Below the pieces are notes generated by a model. It searched no databases, was not told the DNA's origin, and saw nothing but the letters and a program-made list of their open reading frames with translations. DNA of 64,000 nucleotides from an uncultured Pseudomonadota bacterium (GTDB lineage Bacteria; Pseudomonadota; Gammaproteobacteria; Burkholderiales; Methylophilaceae). Below are positions 1 to 8,230 of this stretch, one piece after another; the stretch's first letter is position 1; each line of letters opens with the position of its first letter. The position numbers were made by a program, and so were the translations under genes. The stretch is taken from contig CAIRBH010000022.1 in the NCBI GenBank assembly GCA_903876765.1, positions 1 through 64,000 on the forward strand. The letters run 5' to 3'.

Positions 1-728
1 CGGCTTACGCACGTTGAAACTGAAAACCGCTTTCATTTTTTTTCTAAGCCGCGTTCACGGCGGCTTACCTTTGTTATAATTGCTTGTCTTGGTGCCGTAT
101 TTTCTAAGCCGCGTTCACGGCGGCTTACCGTCAATACTACATGCTACCTTTGTTGCTGTTTTTCTAAGCCGCGTTCACGGCGGCTTACTCGCTATGGCAC
201 GAACCACACAATCGCTTTTTTTTCTAAGCCGCGTTCACGGCGGCTTACAAGCCGCGCCTTTGTCAACAGGTTCTTTAATTTTTCTAAGCCGCGTTCACGG
301 CGGCTTACGTCCAATCAGTTGCAGTTAAAAGGCTTATTGCTTTCTAAGCCGCGTTCACGGCGGCTTACAATATCAAACCAAGTGTTTTCAAGTTCATGCT
401 TTTCTAAGCCGCGTTCACGGCGGCTTACAAAAGATGGAACAGAAAAAACGCGCTGGATTATTTCTAAGCCGCGTTCACGGCGGCTTACCATAGTTTCCTT
501 AAAATGGGCTTCCATCAATATTTCTAAGCCGCGTTCACGGCGGCTTACAGGAATAAATCATGGCAATTGTTTCAAGATTATTTCTAAGCCGCGTTCACGG
601 CGGCTTACGATTGCAAGTTAAGACGGCAATGCTTTTCAACTTTCTAAGCCGCGTTCACGGCGGCTTACTTGCAATTGCAGGTCTTCACGAGCAGCTTCAA
701 TTTCTAAGCCGCGTTCACGGCGGCTTAC
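1..728 (-). CRISPR. Type I-F CRISPR array (12 full repeats plus a partial one at the left edge)
   Basis: Twelve identical 28-bp repeats start at 41, 101, 161 and so on every 60 bp to 701-728. The last 8 bases of another repeat lie at 1-8, so the array continues beyond the window. All twelve visible spacers (9-40 to 669-700) are exactly 32 bp. On the minus strand the repeat begins GTAAGCCGCC and ends GCGGCTTAGAAA, the form of type I-F repeats. It can fold into an 8-bp stem (TAAGCCGC with GCGGCTTA) around a 7-nt loop. The expected Cas6f cut leaves an 8-nt handle CTTAGAAA. The cas operon reads toward the array on the minus strand, so the leader-proximal, newest spacer is 669-700. No repeat is degenerate, so the distal end is not in view. 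Confidence 0.99.
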
Positions 729-866
729 ACTGATTTTAAACGAAGAAACTCAATTACAACAAGGCTTAGCGGTTAATTTTATAGTTTTAACCATGCAAAA
801 TTTGCCCTGCTGTAACTGATTGTATTTATTCTACTTTTTTAAAGAACAAAAAATATAGGTAAAAAA
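729..866 (-). promoter_or_regulatory. CRISPR leader
   Basis: This AT-rich stretch of 138 bp lies between the stop of cas6f and the first repeat, where type I-F leaders lie. It should contain the pre-crRNA promoter and the site where new spacers enter. An inverted repeat GGTTAA/TTAACC with a 10-nt loop spans 770-791. I-F spacer acquisition usually needs IHF bound in the leader, but I could not find a clean IHF consensus by eye. The role is inferred from position and composition. Confidence 0.75.
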
Positions 867-1460
867 TTACCAATGTGGGACTGAACTAATAGCGCTTAAC
901 CCATAAGTTGAAAACTTACCCACCACTGGCTTTTCGACCAATTTTTGATTAATACAAAGGCTAAACTCACGCTCACCACTCAGGCTTTTAAGCTGAATAT
1001 ATGGGAATGGCTCATGTTTTTGCATATAACCTTCTAGTCGTTTGAGTGCATCCTGAACAGTAATACTATGCCTATGAGCATAGCGCCTTGCCAAGTTTTC
1101 CGCACTGGCTTGTGGACGATAACGGTTGACCGTGAGGTATTGCGTCACATTTTCAACCTGCTTGGGTGATTTAACATGCACATAATCGGTCAGCCTTGCC
1201 AGCCATTTGTCTAAATCCAGCTTTTGCAATTCATCCGCACTATTGGCAAACACCCGTAATTTAGAACCCAACAGCATGATTTGCTTGTCTTTCATTTGCG
1301 TAGATTTGTACTCTGGAAAGCTCACGCCATAAGGGATTTGCTCGTTAGCGTCTTTTTGCTCGACAAAGGCGAGGTGGAGTTGGGTGTATAACTTGCTCCA
1401 GATAAAGTAGGGCGATATTTCGCTGTCCTTTATCAAAGTGAGTTCGATGTAGTAATCCAT
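867..1460 (-). CDS. cas6f: Cas6f (Csy4), type I-F crRNA endoribonuclease
   Basis: This 197-aa protein cuts pre-crRNA at the 3' base of the repeat hairpin and stays bound to the crRNA 3' end in the I-F surveillance complex. Its start (MDYYIELTL) and its C-terminus (TYGLS...VPHW) match the Csy4 pattern. His29 falls in LHLAF, the same position as the catalytic histidine of the Pseudomonas aeruginosa enzyme. A basic, arginine-rich segment around residues 113-130 fits the RNA-binding helix. It is the last cas gene, 3 nt after csy3 and directly before the leader, as in other I-F loci. Length is normal (about 185-200 aa). Confidence 0.96.
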   Translation of the reverse strand: MDYYIELTLIKDSEISPYFIWSKLYTQLHLAFVEQKDANEQIPYGVSFPEYKSTQMKDKQIMLLGSKLRVFANSADELQKLDLDKWLARLTDYVHVKSPKQVENVTQYLTVNRYRPQASAENLARRYAHRHSITVQDALKRLEGYMQKHEPFPYIQLKSLSGEREFSLCINQKLVEKPVVGKFSTYGLSAISSVPHW

Positions 1461-1463
1461 AGA

Positions 1464-2486
1464 TTACTCCTTGCCACTTTGACCAAAGACACCACCGCGC
1501 ACCAAAACAGCCATCACGTAATGCTCTTGTTCTTTGCTTTCTAAGTTTTCTCCGAGCGCAAAGCGGTCAAACAATGTGTAAAAGTCATTCTTTTGTTTAG
1601 GATTACGGAAGGCGATACCCAAATTAGTAACCGCGCCGTATGGCTCAATCGCAATTGGGCCAGCACTTTTTTCTGGATCACTGTAATCTGGATACCATGT
1701 ATCAATCGCACGTAATGCGTTGCCAATTTTTTGGCTGTGCATAGCAGCAACATTATTTACATGATAAAGAATCTTACTTTTATCGCCCTTGCCTTTATCT
1801 AACACTAACTCTTCGGAAGGGTAAACTTCTTGTGCCTTACCAACTTTTGCGTAAGCATTGACGGTAATCAGCAAATAAGGTGTTTTACCGCTTAATGCAT
1901 TAGCAATATGCGTTGCAAGCTGGTCGATTTTGCTATCGGCTTGATCGAAGTTTTTCAGGTTGTAATTAAATCCGTTAAATACCAATTCTTCGCCCGCAAA
2001 GTTAATGACCACTTCAATCGCTTCTGCGCCAACACGATTGCGCCAAAGGTAACGGCCATTGGCTAAATTGAGTGCATAACGCTTCGCTAACTCTTTAAAA
2101 CCCTCTTGCTCAGTATAACTTTTGGCCGCTTTTTCATAGCTGGCTTTAAAAGCTGCATTGTTGCATGCAGATGGCGCTTCAATATTGCCAAGCACTTTGA
2201 CAGTAAAGTTAAGTTTTAAGGTGTCTTGCTCTTCACCAAGCGAGCATGCATCTACCCGTTGTAAGTTTGCTTTTTCAACTTCGGCATTGAGCTTTATCGG
2301 GTCATCCGCCACAGCCTTTTTCAAACGGTTTGAAATCGTACCGCGCACGGATTTTTCATTCAGTGTCAAGGACGTGGCTTTGCCATTTCTAGCCTCCCAA
2401 GTTGTGCCGTAAAAATAGCCATCGGAACAGACTAATTTCTTTTCAAAAGCCAATACGGATGCAATCATTGATTCATTTTTTGCCAT
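1464..2486 (-). CDS. csy3: Csy3 (Cas7f), crRNA backbone subunit
   Basis: This is the 340-aa Cas7-family backbone protein, present in six copies along the crRNA in the type I-F Cascade (Csy) complex. The N-terminus (SMIASVLAFEKKLVCSDGYFYG) and the segment GRYLWRNRVGAEAIEVVI are typical of Csy3, as is the usual length of 330-345 aa. The ATG is preceded by AGGAG about 8 nt upstream. It lies 17 nt downstream of csy2 and 3 nt upstream of cas6f, so it is in one transcript with them. The family assignment rests on sequence resemblance and on conserved gene order. Confidence 0.96.
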   Translation of the reverse strand: MAKNESMIASVLAFEKKLVCSDGYFYGTTWEARNGKATSLTLNEKSVRGTISNRLKKAVADDPIKLNAEVEKANLQRVDACSLGEEQDTLKLNFTVKVLGNIEAPSACNNAAFKASYEKAAKSYTEQEGFKELAKRYALNLANGRYLWRNRVGAEAIEVVINFAGEELVFNGFNYNLKNFDQADSKIDQLATHIANALSGKTPYLLITVNAYAKVGKAQEVYPSEELVLDKGKGDKSKILYHVNNVAAMHSQKIGNALRAIDTWYPDYSDPEKSAGPIAIEPYGAVTNLGIAFRNPKQKNDFYTLFDRFALGENLESKEQEHYVMAVLVRGGVFGQSGKE

Positions 2487-2503
2487 GTTAATTTCTCCTG
2501 ATT

Positions 2504-3424
2504 TTATAAACTAATTGGGTTAGTAATGCTCTGGGTTTGACATAGGTATAAATCATTTTCTATGTCGGCTTGGTACTGCCATAAAATATCTTCGATTGAA
2601 TAATAAGCACCGATTTTGTAGGCTAAGACAAACTCACCTAAAGTCAGCACGGCTTCTGCAAATCGATGCGGTGTCTCTGCATCGCGCTGCTCAATGGCTT
2701 TTTCAAGCGTTGAAATACCTTGAAAACCAACACTAATTGGCACTATCCAGCCTTTTGTTTTGCGTGAAGTTGTCCAGGTGATTTTGCCATTTTCATCTTG
2801 CGTAGCGCGGTGCATGATTTTTAGCTGGTTCAACATTGCATCCAGAGCATCGGCACCTTGTTGCATTTCTGCCACCATTAAGTCACGGCGCTCAATCAAC
2901 ACATGCCCCAGCATTAAATGACGCACGACTGTTTGATAAGCCGCGTCACTATCTTCATCGAATGTAAAACATTGCGGCTTTTGCATTCCTAGCAAATCAC
3001 CGCTGGCAAATTTCATGGTTTTGCAAATGGACTCTAGCTGCTCTAAAAGAACAGCATCATGGTCTGGGTTTAAACCACACATTTCAACAAGTAGTGTCAC
3101 CTCCAAATGGCAGCGGGCTTCTTCAACAAATGGTGGCCGCTCGCCTTTTTCATTAAGCGGATTAGCCGTGCTGACAATGGACGACACATAATCATTGTCC
3201 CCACGATAGGTTTGCAGGTTAAAGTCATGGCAACTAATCGCCGTCGCGCCGAATTGCACACAATTTAATTCAGGCATACCCAGCGCATGCATTTTGCGCT
3301 GTATGGCATGCACTGCGCCAAGCCAAGCTGTCATGGCGGGAAAGCCGATGGTGTATGGGCTACTCATGGCGTTGGCGTTATGTATTTTTAAATGCGGTAG
3401 CACTAAAAAGCGTTTATTGCTCAT
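2504..3424 (-). CDS. csy2: Csy2 (Cas5f), crRNA 5'-handle binding subunit
   Basis: This 306-aa Cas5-type protein pairs with Csy1 at the 5' handle of the crRNA in the I-F complex. The N-terminus shows the characteristic Csy2 pattern LVLPHLKIHNANAMSSPYT followed by GFPAMTAWLG. Length agrees with the family (about 300-330 aa). Its ATG overlaps the csy1 TGA (ATGA overlap at 3421-3424), which suggests translational coupling and the 1:1 dose seen for the Csy1-Csy2 dimer. No oddities are seen. Confidence 0.95.
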   Translation of the reverse strand: MSNKRFLVLPHLKIHNANAMSSPYTIGFPAMTAWLGAVHAIQRKMHALGMPELNCVQFGATAISCHDFNLQTYRGDNDYVSSIVSTANPLNEKGERPPFVEEARCHLEVTLLVEMCGLNPDHDAVLLEQLESICKTMKFASGDLLGMQKPQCFTFDEDSDAAYQTVVRHLMLGHVLIERRDLMVAEMQQGADALDAMLNQLKIMHRATQDENGKITWTTSRKTKGWIVPISVGFQGISTLEKAIEQRDAETPHRFAEAVLTLGEFVLAYKIGAYYSIEDILWQYQADIENDLYLCQTQSITNPISL

Positions 3425-4671
3425 TTAAGTAACTCCTCATCGGCTTCGAGTGTTTCTATGATGAAGCTTTCAACATGAAATAACTCTTGGTCGCCAAGTG
3501 TAAGGGCATCGGCGCTCAATACTTTTTTATAGGTATCTAAAAACCATCTAGCAAATTGACGCGACAAAGGCTTAATCCAATCAGATTGCTCAAGGCGCGT
3601 GCTTGCGTGGGCATCATCGAGCCAAATGCGTTGATTGACCTCTAGATTTTGGTAATGCTCTTTTGCAGACCAGCCAACCTCAGTCACTCGAAGCGTGGTT
3701 GCTTCCTTAACTACCATCTTGGCTATATAGATTATCGTGTTAGAAATAGCAGCACGAATTTTCATGTTGTTAATATCTAACATGAATTTATGCAGCTCAT
3801 GCATAGGGTCTTTAAACAACCAGCTTCGTAAGGACTGACTAAAAAAATCACTCGTTGGCAACCGTACAGCACGTTTTTCTATCGGTTGTGGTGTACTCAT
3901 CAGCAAATAGGCTCTGCCAGCATTTTGGCTATTCAACACGGATACATTCTGCGGTTGTGTGCCACCGTAGCCCGTGACGGTTAAATCTAAAACATCGTCA
4001 TAGCCTGTTTCATGCTCGAGGCCATTTCTACGGCAATCTCTGGCCTGACTCGCTTGCTCTGAAAAACGCATCGCATCTACCGTGGTTTTTAGCTTTGTGA
4101 TCACGCCTGAAGGGGTTAGCAAAGAGAGCAGATGATATTGATTATCCGCTACGGGAAAATACACCTGTTTCACCAATCTATCTGAGTAGCTTTTATTGCC
4201 TTCTGATTGCTTAACAGACAAAAAGCCCTCTTTTAACTTTTCATAGCTGGCAGAAGAAATGTTGAATAAAGCTTTAGCTTCTGGCGTATCCTCTTCTAAA
4301 TGTTCAAGCACTGGGCGACTATCTGACATGGGCAGGCTAAGGAATTTATAAACATCCATCGCCGCCGCATTGCCATACACATCCAACGCATATTCAAGAT
4401 TACCTGTACGCAAATAGCCATCTGCCTTAGGTTTGGCTTTCGCGATTATCGCAGTAGTTTTTGCGCTGGGGTGACTAAACTTACTTGGGTGGCTCACTAT
4501 CGAGAGTTGCCCAGCCCGTTTAGCCGCATCAGGCAACCAGTTTGCTAATGCAAATCGCTCCCTTGCTTGTTGCTCCAAGTCTGCCGTTTCTTCATCTGTT
4601 GCATCAGACTTGCCCTTGGCTTTCAGCCAAGCGGCTTTTCTATCTGCAAAAAACTGATGGATTGCTTCCAT
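3421..4671 (-). CDS. csy1: Csy1 (Cas8f), large subunit of the type I-F surveillance complex
   Basis: This 416-aa large subunit recognises the PAM and contacts Csy2 at the crRNA 5' end. The start MEAIHQFFADRKAAWLKAKG is typical of Csy1. An in-frame ATG 36 nt upstream (4707) is possible, but I choose 4671. A near-perfect Shine-Dalgarno AAAGGAGGTG (4675-4684) ends 3 nt before this ATG, and family members begin at this point. A cysteine-arginine segment near DCRRNGLEHETGYDDV resembles the family. It ends in an ATGA overlap with csy2. It is separated from cas2-3 by an unusual non-coding gap of about 156 bp. Confidence 0.93.
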   Translation of the reverse strand: MEAIHQFFADRKAAWLKAKGKSDATDEETADLEQQARERFALANWLPDAAKRAGQLSIVSHPSKFSHPSAKTTAIIAKAKPKADGYLRTGNLEYALDVYGNAAAMDVYKFLSLPMSDSRPVLEHLEEDTPEAKALFNISSASYEKLKEGFLSVKQSEGNKSYSDRLVKQVYFPVADNQYHLLSLLTPSGVITKLKTTVDAMRFSEQASQARDCRRNGLEHETGYDDVLDLTVTGYGGTQPQNVSVLNSQNAGRAYLLMSTPQPIEKRAVRLPTSDFFSQSLRSWLFKDPMHELHKFMLDINNMKIRAAISNTIIYIAKMVVKEATTLRVTEVGWSAKEHYQNLEVNQRIWLDDAHASTRLEQSDWIKPLSRQFARWFLDTYKKVLSADALTLGDQELFHVESFIIETLEADEELLK

Positions 4672-4674
4672 AAA

Positions 4675-4684
4675 CACCTCCTTT
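4675..4684 (-). promoter_or_regulatory. Strong ribosome binding site deciding the csy1 start
   Basis: On the minus strand AAAGGAGGTG precedes TTT and then the ATG at 4671-4669. It is close to perfectly complementary to the 16S anti-Shine-Dalgarno sequence with ideal spacing. It rules against the longer reading frame that starts at 4707. It is stronger than the sites in front of cas1 and csy3, which suggests high translation of the surveillance complex relative to the adaptation and nuclease proteins. Confidence 0.85.
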
Positions 4685-4766
4685 ATTTTTTGTCTTTTGG
4701 TGGGCAAGGATCATTGCCATAACTATTACCAGCCCGAATTTGCCCATCTTTAATGTTTGAGTTCAT
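4683..4766 (-). CDS. Possible 27-aa small ORF upstream of csy1
   Basis: An ATG at 4766 opens a 27-codon frame whose TAA overlaps the csy1 Shine-Dalgarno (stop at 4685-4683). The peptide is hydrophilic, begins MNSNIKDGQI and ends CPPKDKK. The nearest GGAGG is 22 nt upstream, but a hairpin (4774-4788) between them would bring it to about 7 nt if folded. Translation up to the csy1 ribosome site could couple the two genes. I do not recognise the peptide, and it may be chance. Confidence 0.22.
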   Translation of the reverse strand: MNSNIKDGQIRAGNSYGNDPCPPKDKK

Positions 4767-4782
4767 AATTTATCCACTGCAC
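4750..4782 (-). CDS. Possible 10-codon mini-ORF with strong Shine-Dalgarno
   Basis: A GTG at 4782 lies 6 nt after a GGAGG (4789-4793) and opens the frame MQWINYELKH then TAA at 4752-4750. The start codon lies in the loop of the CCACT/AGTGG hairpin. A strong ribosome site on so short a frame inside a cas operon resembles the layout of CreT-type tRNA-sequestering mini-ORFs. One ATA codon is present at position 4. There is no clear partner antitoxin repeat, so this is a weak call. Confidence 0.2.
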   Translation of the reverse strand: MQWINYELKH

Positions 4783-4827
4783 AAGTGGCCTCCAAAACCC
4801 CGCAAGGGGTGATTTCTTATTTATTTC

Positions 4828-7800
4828 TTAATAGTACAAACCCAGATTGTCCGAGTAGAAATATTCGGTCGTGTGTTTATCTTTTTCAGGTTTTGGGATT
4901 GTTAGCTCGCCAAACCGCTTTGATTCTTTCTCCAGCCTTTTTCTTAACTCCGCATTCAAAACTTGCTCTGGTTCGATTTCACATCTCATTTTCAAAATAG
5001 CTTCATAGTCTCGATTCAACCATAGCCTGCTAGCCTCCGTACTATTAAGCGATTTTGAATATTGAATCCCATTATCTGCTGCACGCGCCACCCAATTACC
5101 ACGGTCATCTTTTATGTAAAAGCCCAAGTCACCGTCATGCCAACAGTAATAAATGGATTCGTCTGGTGCGCTATCACGAAAATGGTTGCTCACTTGCGGC
5201 ATGGCCGTTAGCCACCAAGCCTCACTTAACCATGCTTGCAAGAATTTGTGGCCCTTATTGTCATAGGCTTTTAACTTGTCTGTCAGCACCTTATGTTCGA
5301 GGTCTGCCAATTGTTCATTGGGTTTGAGCGCTTCTTTGGCTTGTATGCGTGGAATGGCATTGATTGCGTGATTAATGGCCGATTCGTCTAACAGCGCATC
5401 TATGTTTTTAAACTTTAAGCCTTTTAGCTTTTGTTTAGGCTCATAGCCAGGTCTGGTAAACGCGGCTTCTTTCACATCATTTTTAATCGCTTTGAGGTTG
5501 TATTGCATGATAGCGATATTAGGCTGTGTCACCTCTTGATTGCGATGCCTTTTCACCCGACCAGCCAACTGTATGATTGAACGGTATGAGGATGGCTCGA
5601 TGACTGCCCAATCAAAGTCATGGTCACGTCCCACTTCTTCCACTGGCGTTGCCACTAAAATAAAGATAATGTCGTCGGTGCTTGCACCATCAATATGTGC
5701 GCGAATCGCAGGATTTTGAAAAGCCACTGGCATTTCGCCCGCTTTTTCTTTGCGCTTTAACACTAAATCAAGATGCTTTTCTTGCTCATGCCTGAGCAGC
5801 AACACCTGCCGACTGTGATACGCCATGACTTTGGGTGTGACCCCACTTTGCCAATCAGCATTGAGCAGGTGTTGGGTTAAGGCGACACAGGGCGGAATAT
5901 TCGCCACGCGCACCACACCGAAAGAAATCCGTTTTTTGCTGATAGGGTCGATGGTGTGATGTTGTTGATGCAACTCGGTAATGGTGGCTTTAATTAAATT
6001 GAAATAAGCCAGCATTGCTTGTTCTAATTGTGCGGGATTTAGTTTTGTTGTTTGATAGCCCGCAACACGAATGATGCTGGCTTTTCTTTTAATGGGTTGG
6101 TTTTGTAAGTTTTTCACACGCTCTTTAATAAAACTTTGGTGTGTACTTTGATATTGTTGGTTATTTTCCGAAGCTTGCGTTTGCGTGGAGAGCGTTGTTA
6201 TTTCTATCTGAAATTCATCCACCCAAGCCACATGCATTTCTCGTGGCGCATGCATAAACTGTTGGTGCAAAAGCCAACCTTCTTGGTATGCATTGAAGAA
6301 CCCTTCTGCCAGTGCAGGCGGTATCGTGGCAGATGAAATCATCACTTTTCGCCCCAACATGCCCGCAAGATGAATTAAGCGACCAATCGCGACTAAATCT
6401 TGCCCATCGAAATCATCGACTTCATCAATTACCAAATCAGATGACAATAGGCGCAGACAAGGCAGAATATAGCGGCCTCCGCGTGTGGTTTCCGTGGCGG
6501 CAATAATATGGTCTATGGTGCAGGCGAGGACTGGCTTATAGAGGAAAGCTTTGTTCTTTAGCGCGGCTTTGGCCGTTTGATCCCGCATAGGAATTAAGGC
6601 GTTGAGAAAATCTGCGGTGGGTGAGTCTTGTGGAATTTCATAATCATCCAAGTCTTCTTTGAGCAGCTCCTCGCTGGATTCAGCCCCCTCATCTTCTAGC
6701 GAAAATTCATCTTTGAGCTGGTTTTGTCTCGCTTCATGATGTAACGCCATGACGGCTAACGAGCCAATGAGCACCGCTAACTCATCGCTCTCAAGACCAA
6801 TATTGTCGCGGTATTCATCGCCTGTTTGCAGGGTTAAAGTTCTTAATCCTAGCGCCAGAATAAAGCGTAAAGAGTCTGCATCGGCAGATAGTGCGCGCAT
6901 GATTTTGGCATTGGCGATGGTTTTGCCGCAACCTGTGCTGGCGATGTTGACGATAAACCAGCCATTTTTTGAAATATCGCTGTGTTTGCTTCTTAGCTGA
7001 TTGATTGCACCTACTGCTTTATCTTGCCATTCATAACCTGCGGGGCTTTTTTGTTTTAGCTTAATCACATCATGGGCAGATTCCATATCATGACTAAAGC
7101 GTGATAACGATTGCGAAACTTTTAAACCATAATCACTCACTCTGACTAAATGCTCATCCAACTTTTGTTTGGGTGCGAGATTCTTGGCCTTGTCATAAGT
7201 GGTGTTGGCATATAGTTCAATGCTCGTGTTCCATTTGGCATCTTTATCGCATGACGAGTAGAAATGGTCGCCTAACATGAGGCTTAATCTGGCATGATGC
7301 AACACTACACGCCATGAACCATTTGCGAGGGTTTCCTGTGCAATCGCCTGTTGCTCTGAAAGCCGACCTGACCATTTTTTTAGTGAGTGTTGCCACTCCA
7401 CCGCGTTATTCAGCAAGCCTTGGGGAAACTCAAAGCACGCACTCAGACGCCTATCATCTGACGGATTTTGGTAGCCCCATTCAGCAGTAATGGTCTCCAA
7501 AATATCTTTAAGTTGAGGGCGGCAGACTTCGCCATACTTCGCTGAATCATCACCTTTAAAATTTGGCAGTCGATGGTGCGAAACTATGAGCCAAACCACC
7601 ATTTGCGCAATCGGCGGCAACTTGGAGAATGGACTTTGCTCAACCTGTTTTTTTCTCAACGCTTGTTGTTTTAGACTGGCTTCATCCCATTGAGCATCCA
7701 TCAACAACTTGAGCCAACCAGCATCGTCATCAGAGTTACCTGACAACTCTATCAAACTGATTAGCAACAGGCATGAAATCCACTCATGCCGTAAAGGGTC

Positions 7801-8229
7801 ACTTTCTTTGCTCGCTTTTTGTAGCTTTGCTTGAAATAAAGCACTCGCCTTACCCCAATCATGCAGCAATGCTGCAACAGCTACTAAAGCTTTAATAATG
7901 GGTAAATATGTCCAATTATTTTCCCAAAGGTTGATTGGCATATCTTTCTGTGTGGTATTCACTGGCACAATCCCCTGAGTATTAAATTGACTACGATTCC
8001 CCACCACCCAGACCAATTCACTCCTAGCGCGTGAGCGTATCCAATGGCAACTGACAGCGGTGTTTTTGGTGGCGGTTTTGCGTAGGAGTTTTTTTACGGC
8101 GATGAGACCATCTTCGGTGATGACGGTTTGCCAAGTGTTATCACCAATGCGGTTGGCAAAGGCGTCTAGCACACGTCTTGAGCGGGTGAGCGCTTTTTTC
8201 TGGCATTGGCTAACAAAGGTGACCATCAT
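4828..8229 (-). CDS. cas2-3: Cas2-3 fusion, type I-F helicase-nuclease and adaptation protein
   Basis: This 1133-aa protein carries an N-terminal Cas2 domain (about residues 1-90, FVSQCQKKAL through ELVWVVGN) fused to Cas3. The HD nuclease follows with the His-Asp pair at residues 123-124 (LLHDWGKA) and a later SHHR motif near 217-220. The superfamily 2 helicase then shows Walker A STGCGKT near residues 431-437 and a DEVD box near 602-605. It degrades target DNA recruited by the Csy complex and joins Cas1 for spacer capture. It starts 1 nt after the cas1 stop, with ATG-ATG; MMVTFVSQC matches the family start. The reading frame is full length and intact, so interference is expected to work. 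Confidence 0.97.
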   Translation of the reverse strand: MMVTFVSQCQKKALTRSRRVLDAFANRIGDNTWQTVITEDGLIAVKKLLRKTATKNTAVSCHWIRSRARSELVWVVGNRSQFNTQGIVPVNTTQKDMPINLWENNWTYLPIIKALVAVAALLHDWGKASALFQAKLQKASKESDPLRHEWISCLLLISLIELSGNSDDDAGWLKLLMDAQWDEASLKQQALRKKQVEQSPFSKLPPIAQMVVWLIVSHHRLPNFKGDDSAKYGEVCRPQLKDILETITAEWGYQNPSDDRRLSACFEFPQGLLNNAVEWQHSLKKWSGRLSEQQAIAQETLANGSWRVVLHHARLSLMLGDHFYSSCDKDAKWNTSIELYANTTYDKAKNLAPKQKLDEHLVRVSDYGLKVSQSLSRFSHDMESAHDVIKLKQKSPAGYEWQDKAVGAINQLRSKHSDISKNGWFIVNIASTGCGKTIANAKIMRALSADADSLRFILALGLRTLTLQTGDEYRDNIGLESDELAVLIGSLAVMALHHEARQNQLKDEFSLEDEGAESSEELLKEDLDDYEIPQDSPTADFLNALIPMRDQTAKAALKNKAFLYKPVLACTIDHIIAATETTRGGRYILPCLRLLSSDLVIDEVDDFDGQDLVAIGRLIHLAGMLGRKVMISSATIPPALAEGFFNAYQEGWLLHQQFMHAPREMHVAWVDEFQIEITTLSTQTQASENNQQYQSTHQSFIKERVKNLQNQPIKRKASIIRVAGYQTTKLNPAQLEQAMLAYFNLIKATITELHQQHHTIDPISKKRISFGVVRVANIPPCVALTQHLLNADWQSGVTPKVMAYHSRQVLLLRHEQEKHLDLVLKRKEKAGEMPVAFQNPAIRAHIDGASTDDIIFILVATPVEEVGRDHDFDWAVIEPSSYRSIIQLAGRVKRHRNQEVTQPNIAIMQYNLKAIKNDVKEAAFTRPGYEPKQKLKGLKFKNIDALLDESAINHAINAIPRIQAKEALKPNEQLADLEHKVLTDKLKAYDNKGHKFLQAWLSEAWWLTAMPQVSNHFRDSAPDESIYYCWHDGDLGFYIKDDRGNWVARAADNGIQYSKSLNSTEASRLWLNRDYEAILKMRCEIEPEQVLNAELRKRLEKESKRFGELTIPKPEKDKHTTEYFYSDNLGLYY

Positions 8230-8230
8230 T

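Larger units (their letters stand above)
4672..4827 (-). other. Non-coding gap inside the cas operon with hairpins and mini-ORFs
   Basis: This is the only gap longer than 20 bp between the cas genes. On the minus strand it holds, in order: two TAAGAAA motifs at the cas2-3 stop (about 4816-4831), a hairpin ACCCC-TTGC-GGGGT followed by TTT (4797-4810), a GGAGG (4789-4793), a second hairpin CCACT/AGTGG (4774-4788) and two tiny ORFs. The first hairpin may act as a weak terminator that lowers or separates transcription of csy1-csy4 from cas1-cas2-3. A promoter for csy genes could also lie here. No convincing degenerate CRISPR repeat is visible. The function is unknown; these readings are inference. 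Confidence 0.5.

Noticed and set aside
80..621. Open reading frames inside the CRISPR array (80-328, 319-621 plus; 315-518 minus)
   Set aside because: The 60-bp period is a multiple of three, so the repeat keeps one frame open (FLSRVHGG and similar). They are not genes.
4672..4707. Longer csy1 start at 4707
   Set aside because: The extra 12 residues (MPTKRQKIKEVF) do not resemble Csy1 homologues, and the perfect Shine-Dalgarno lies inside them, directly before ATG 4671.
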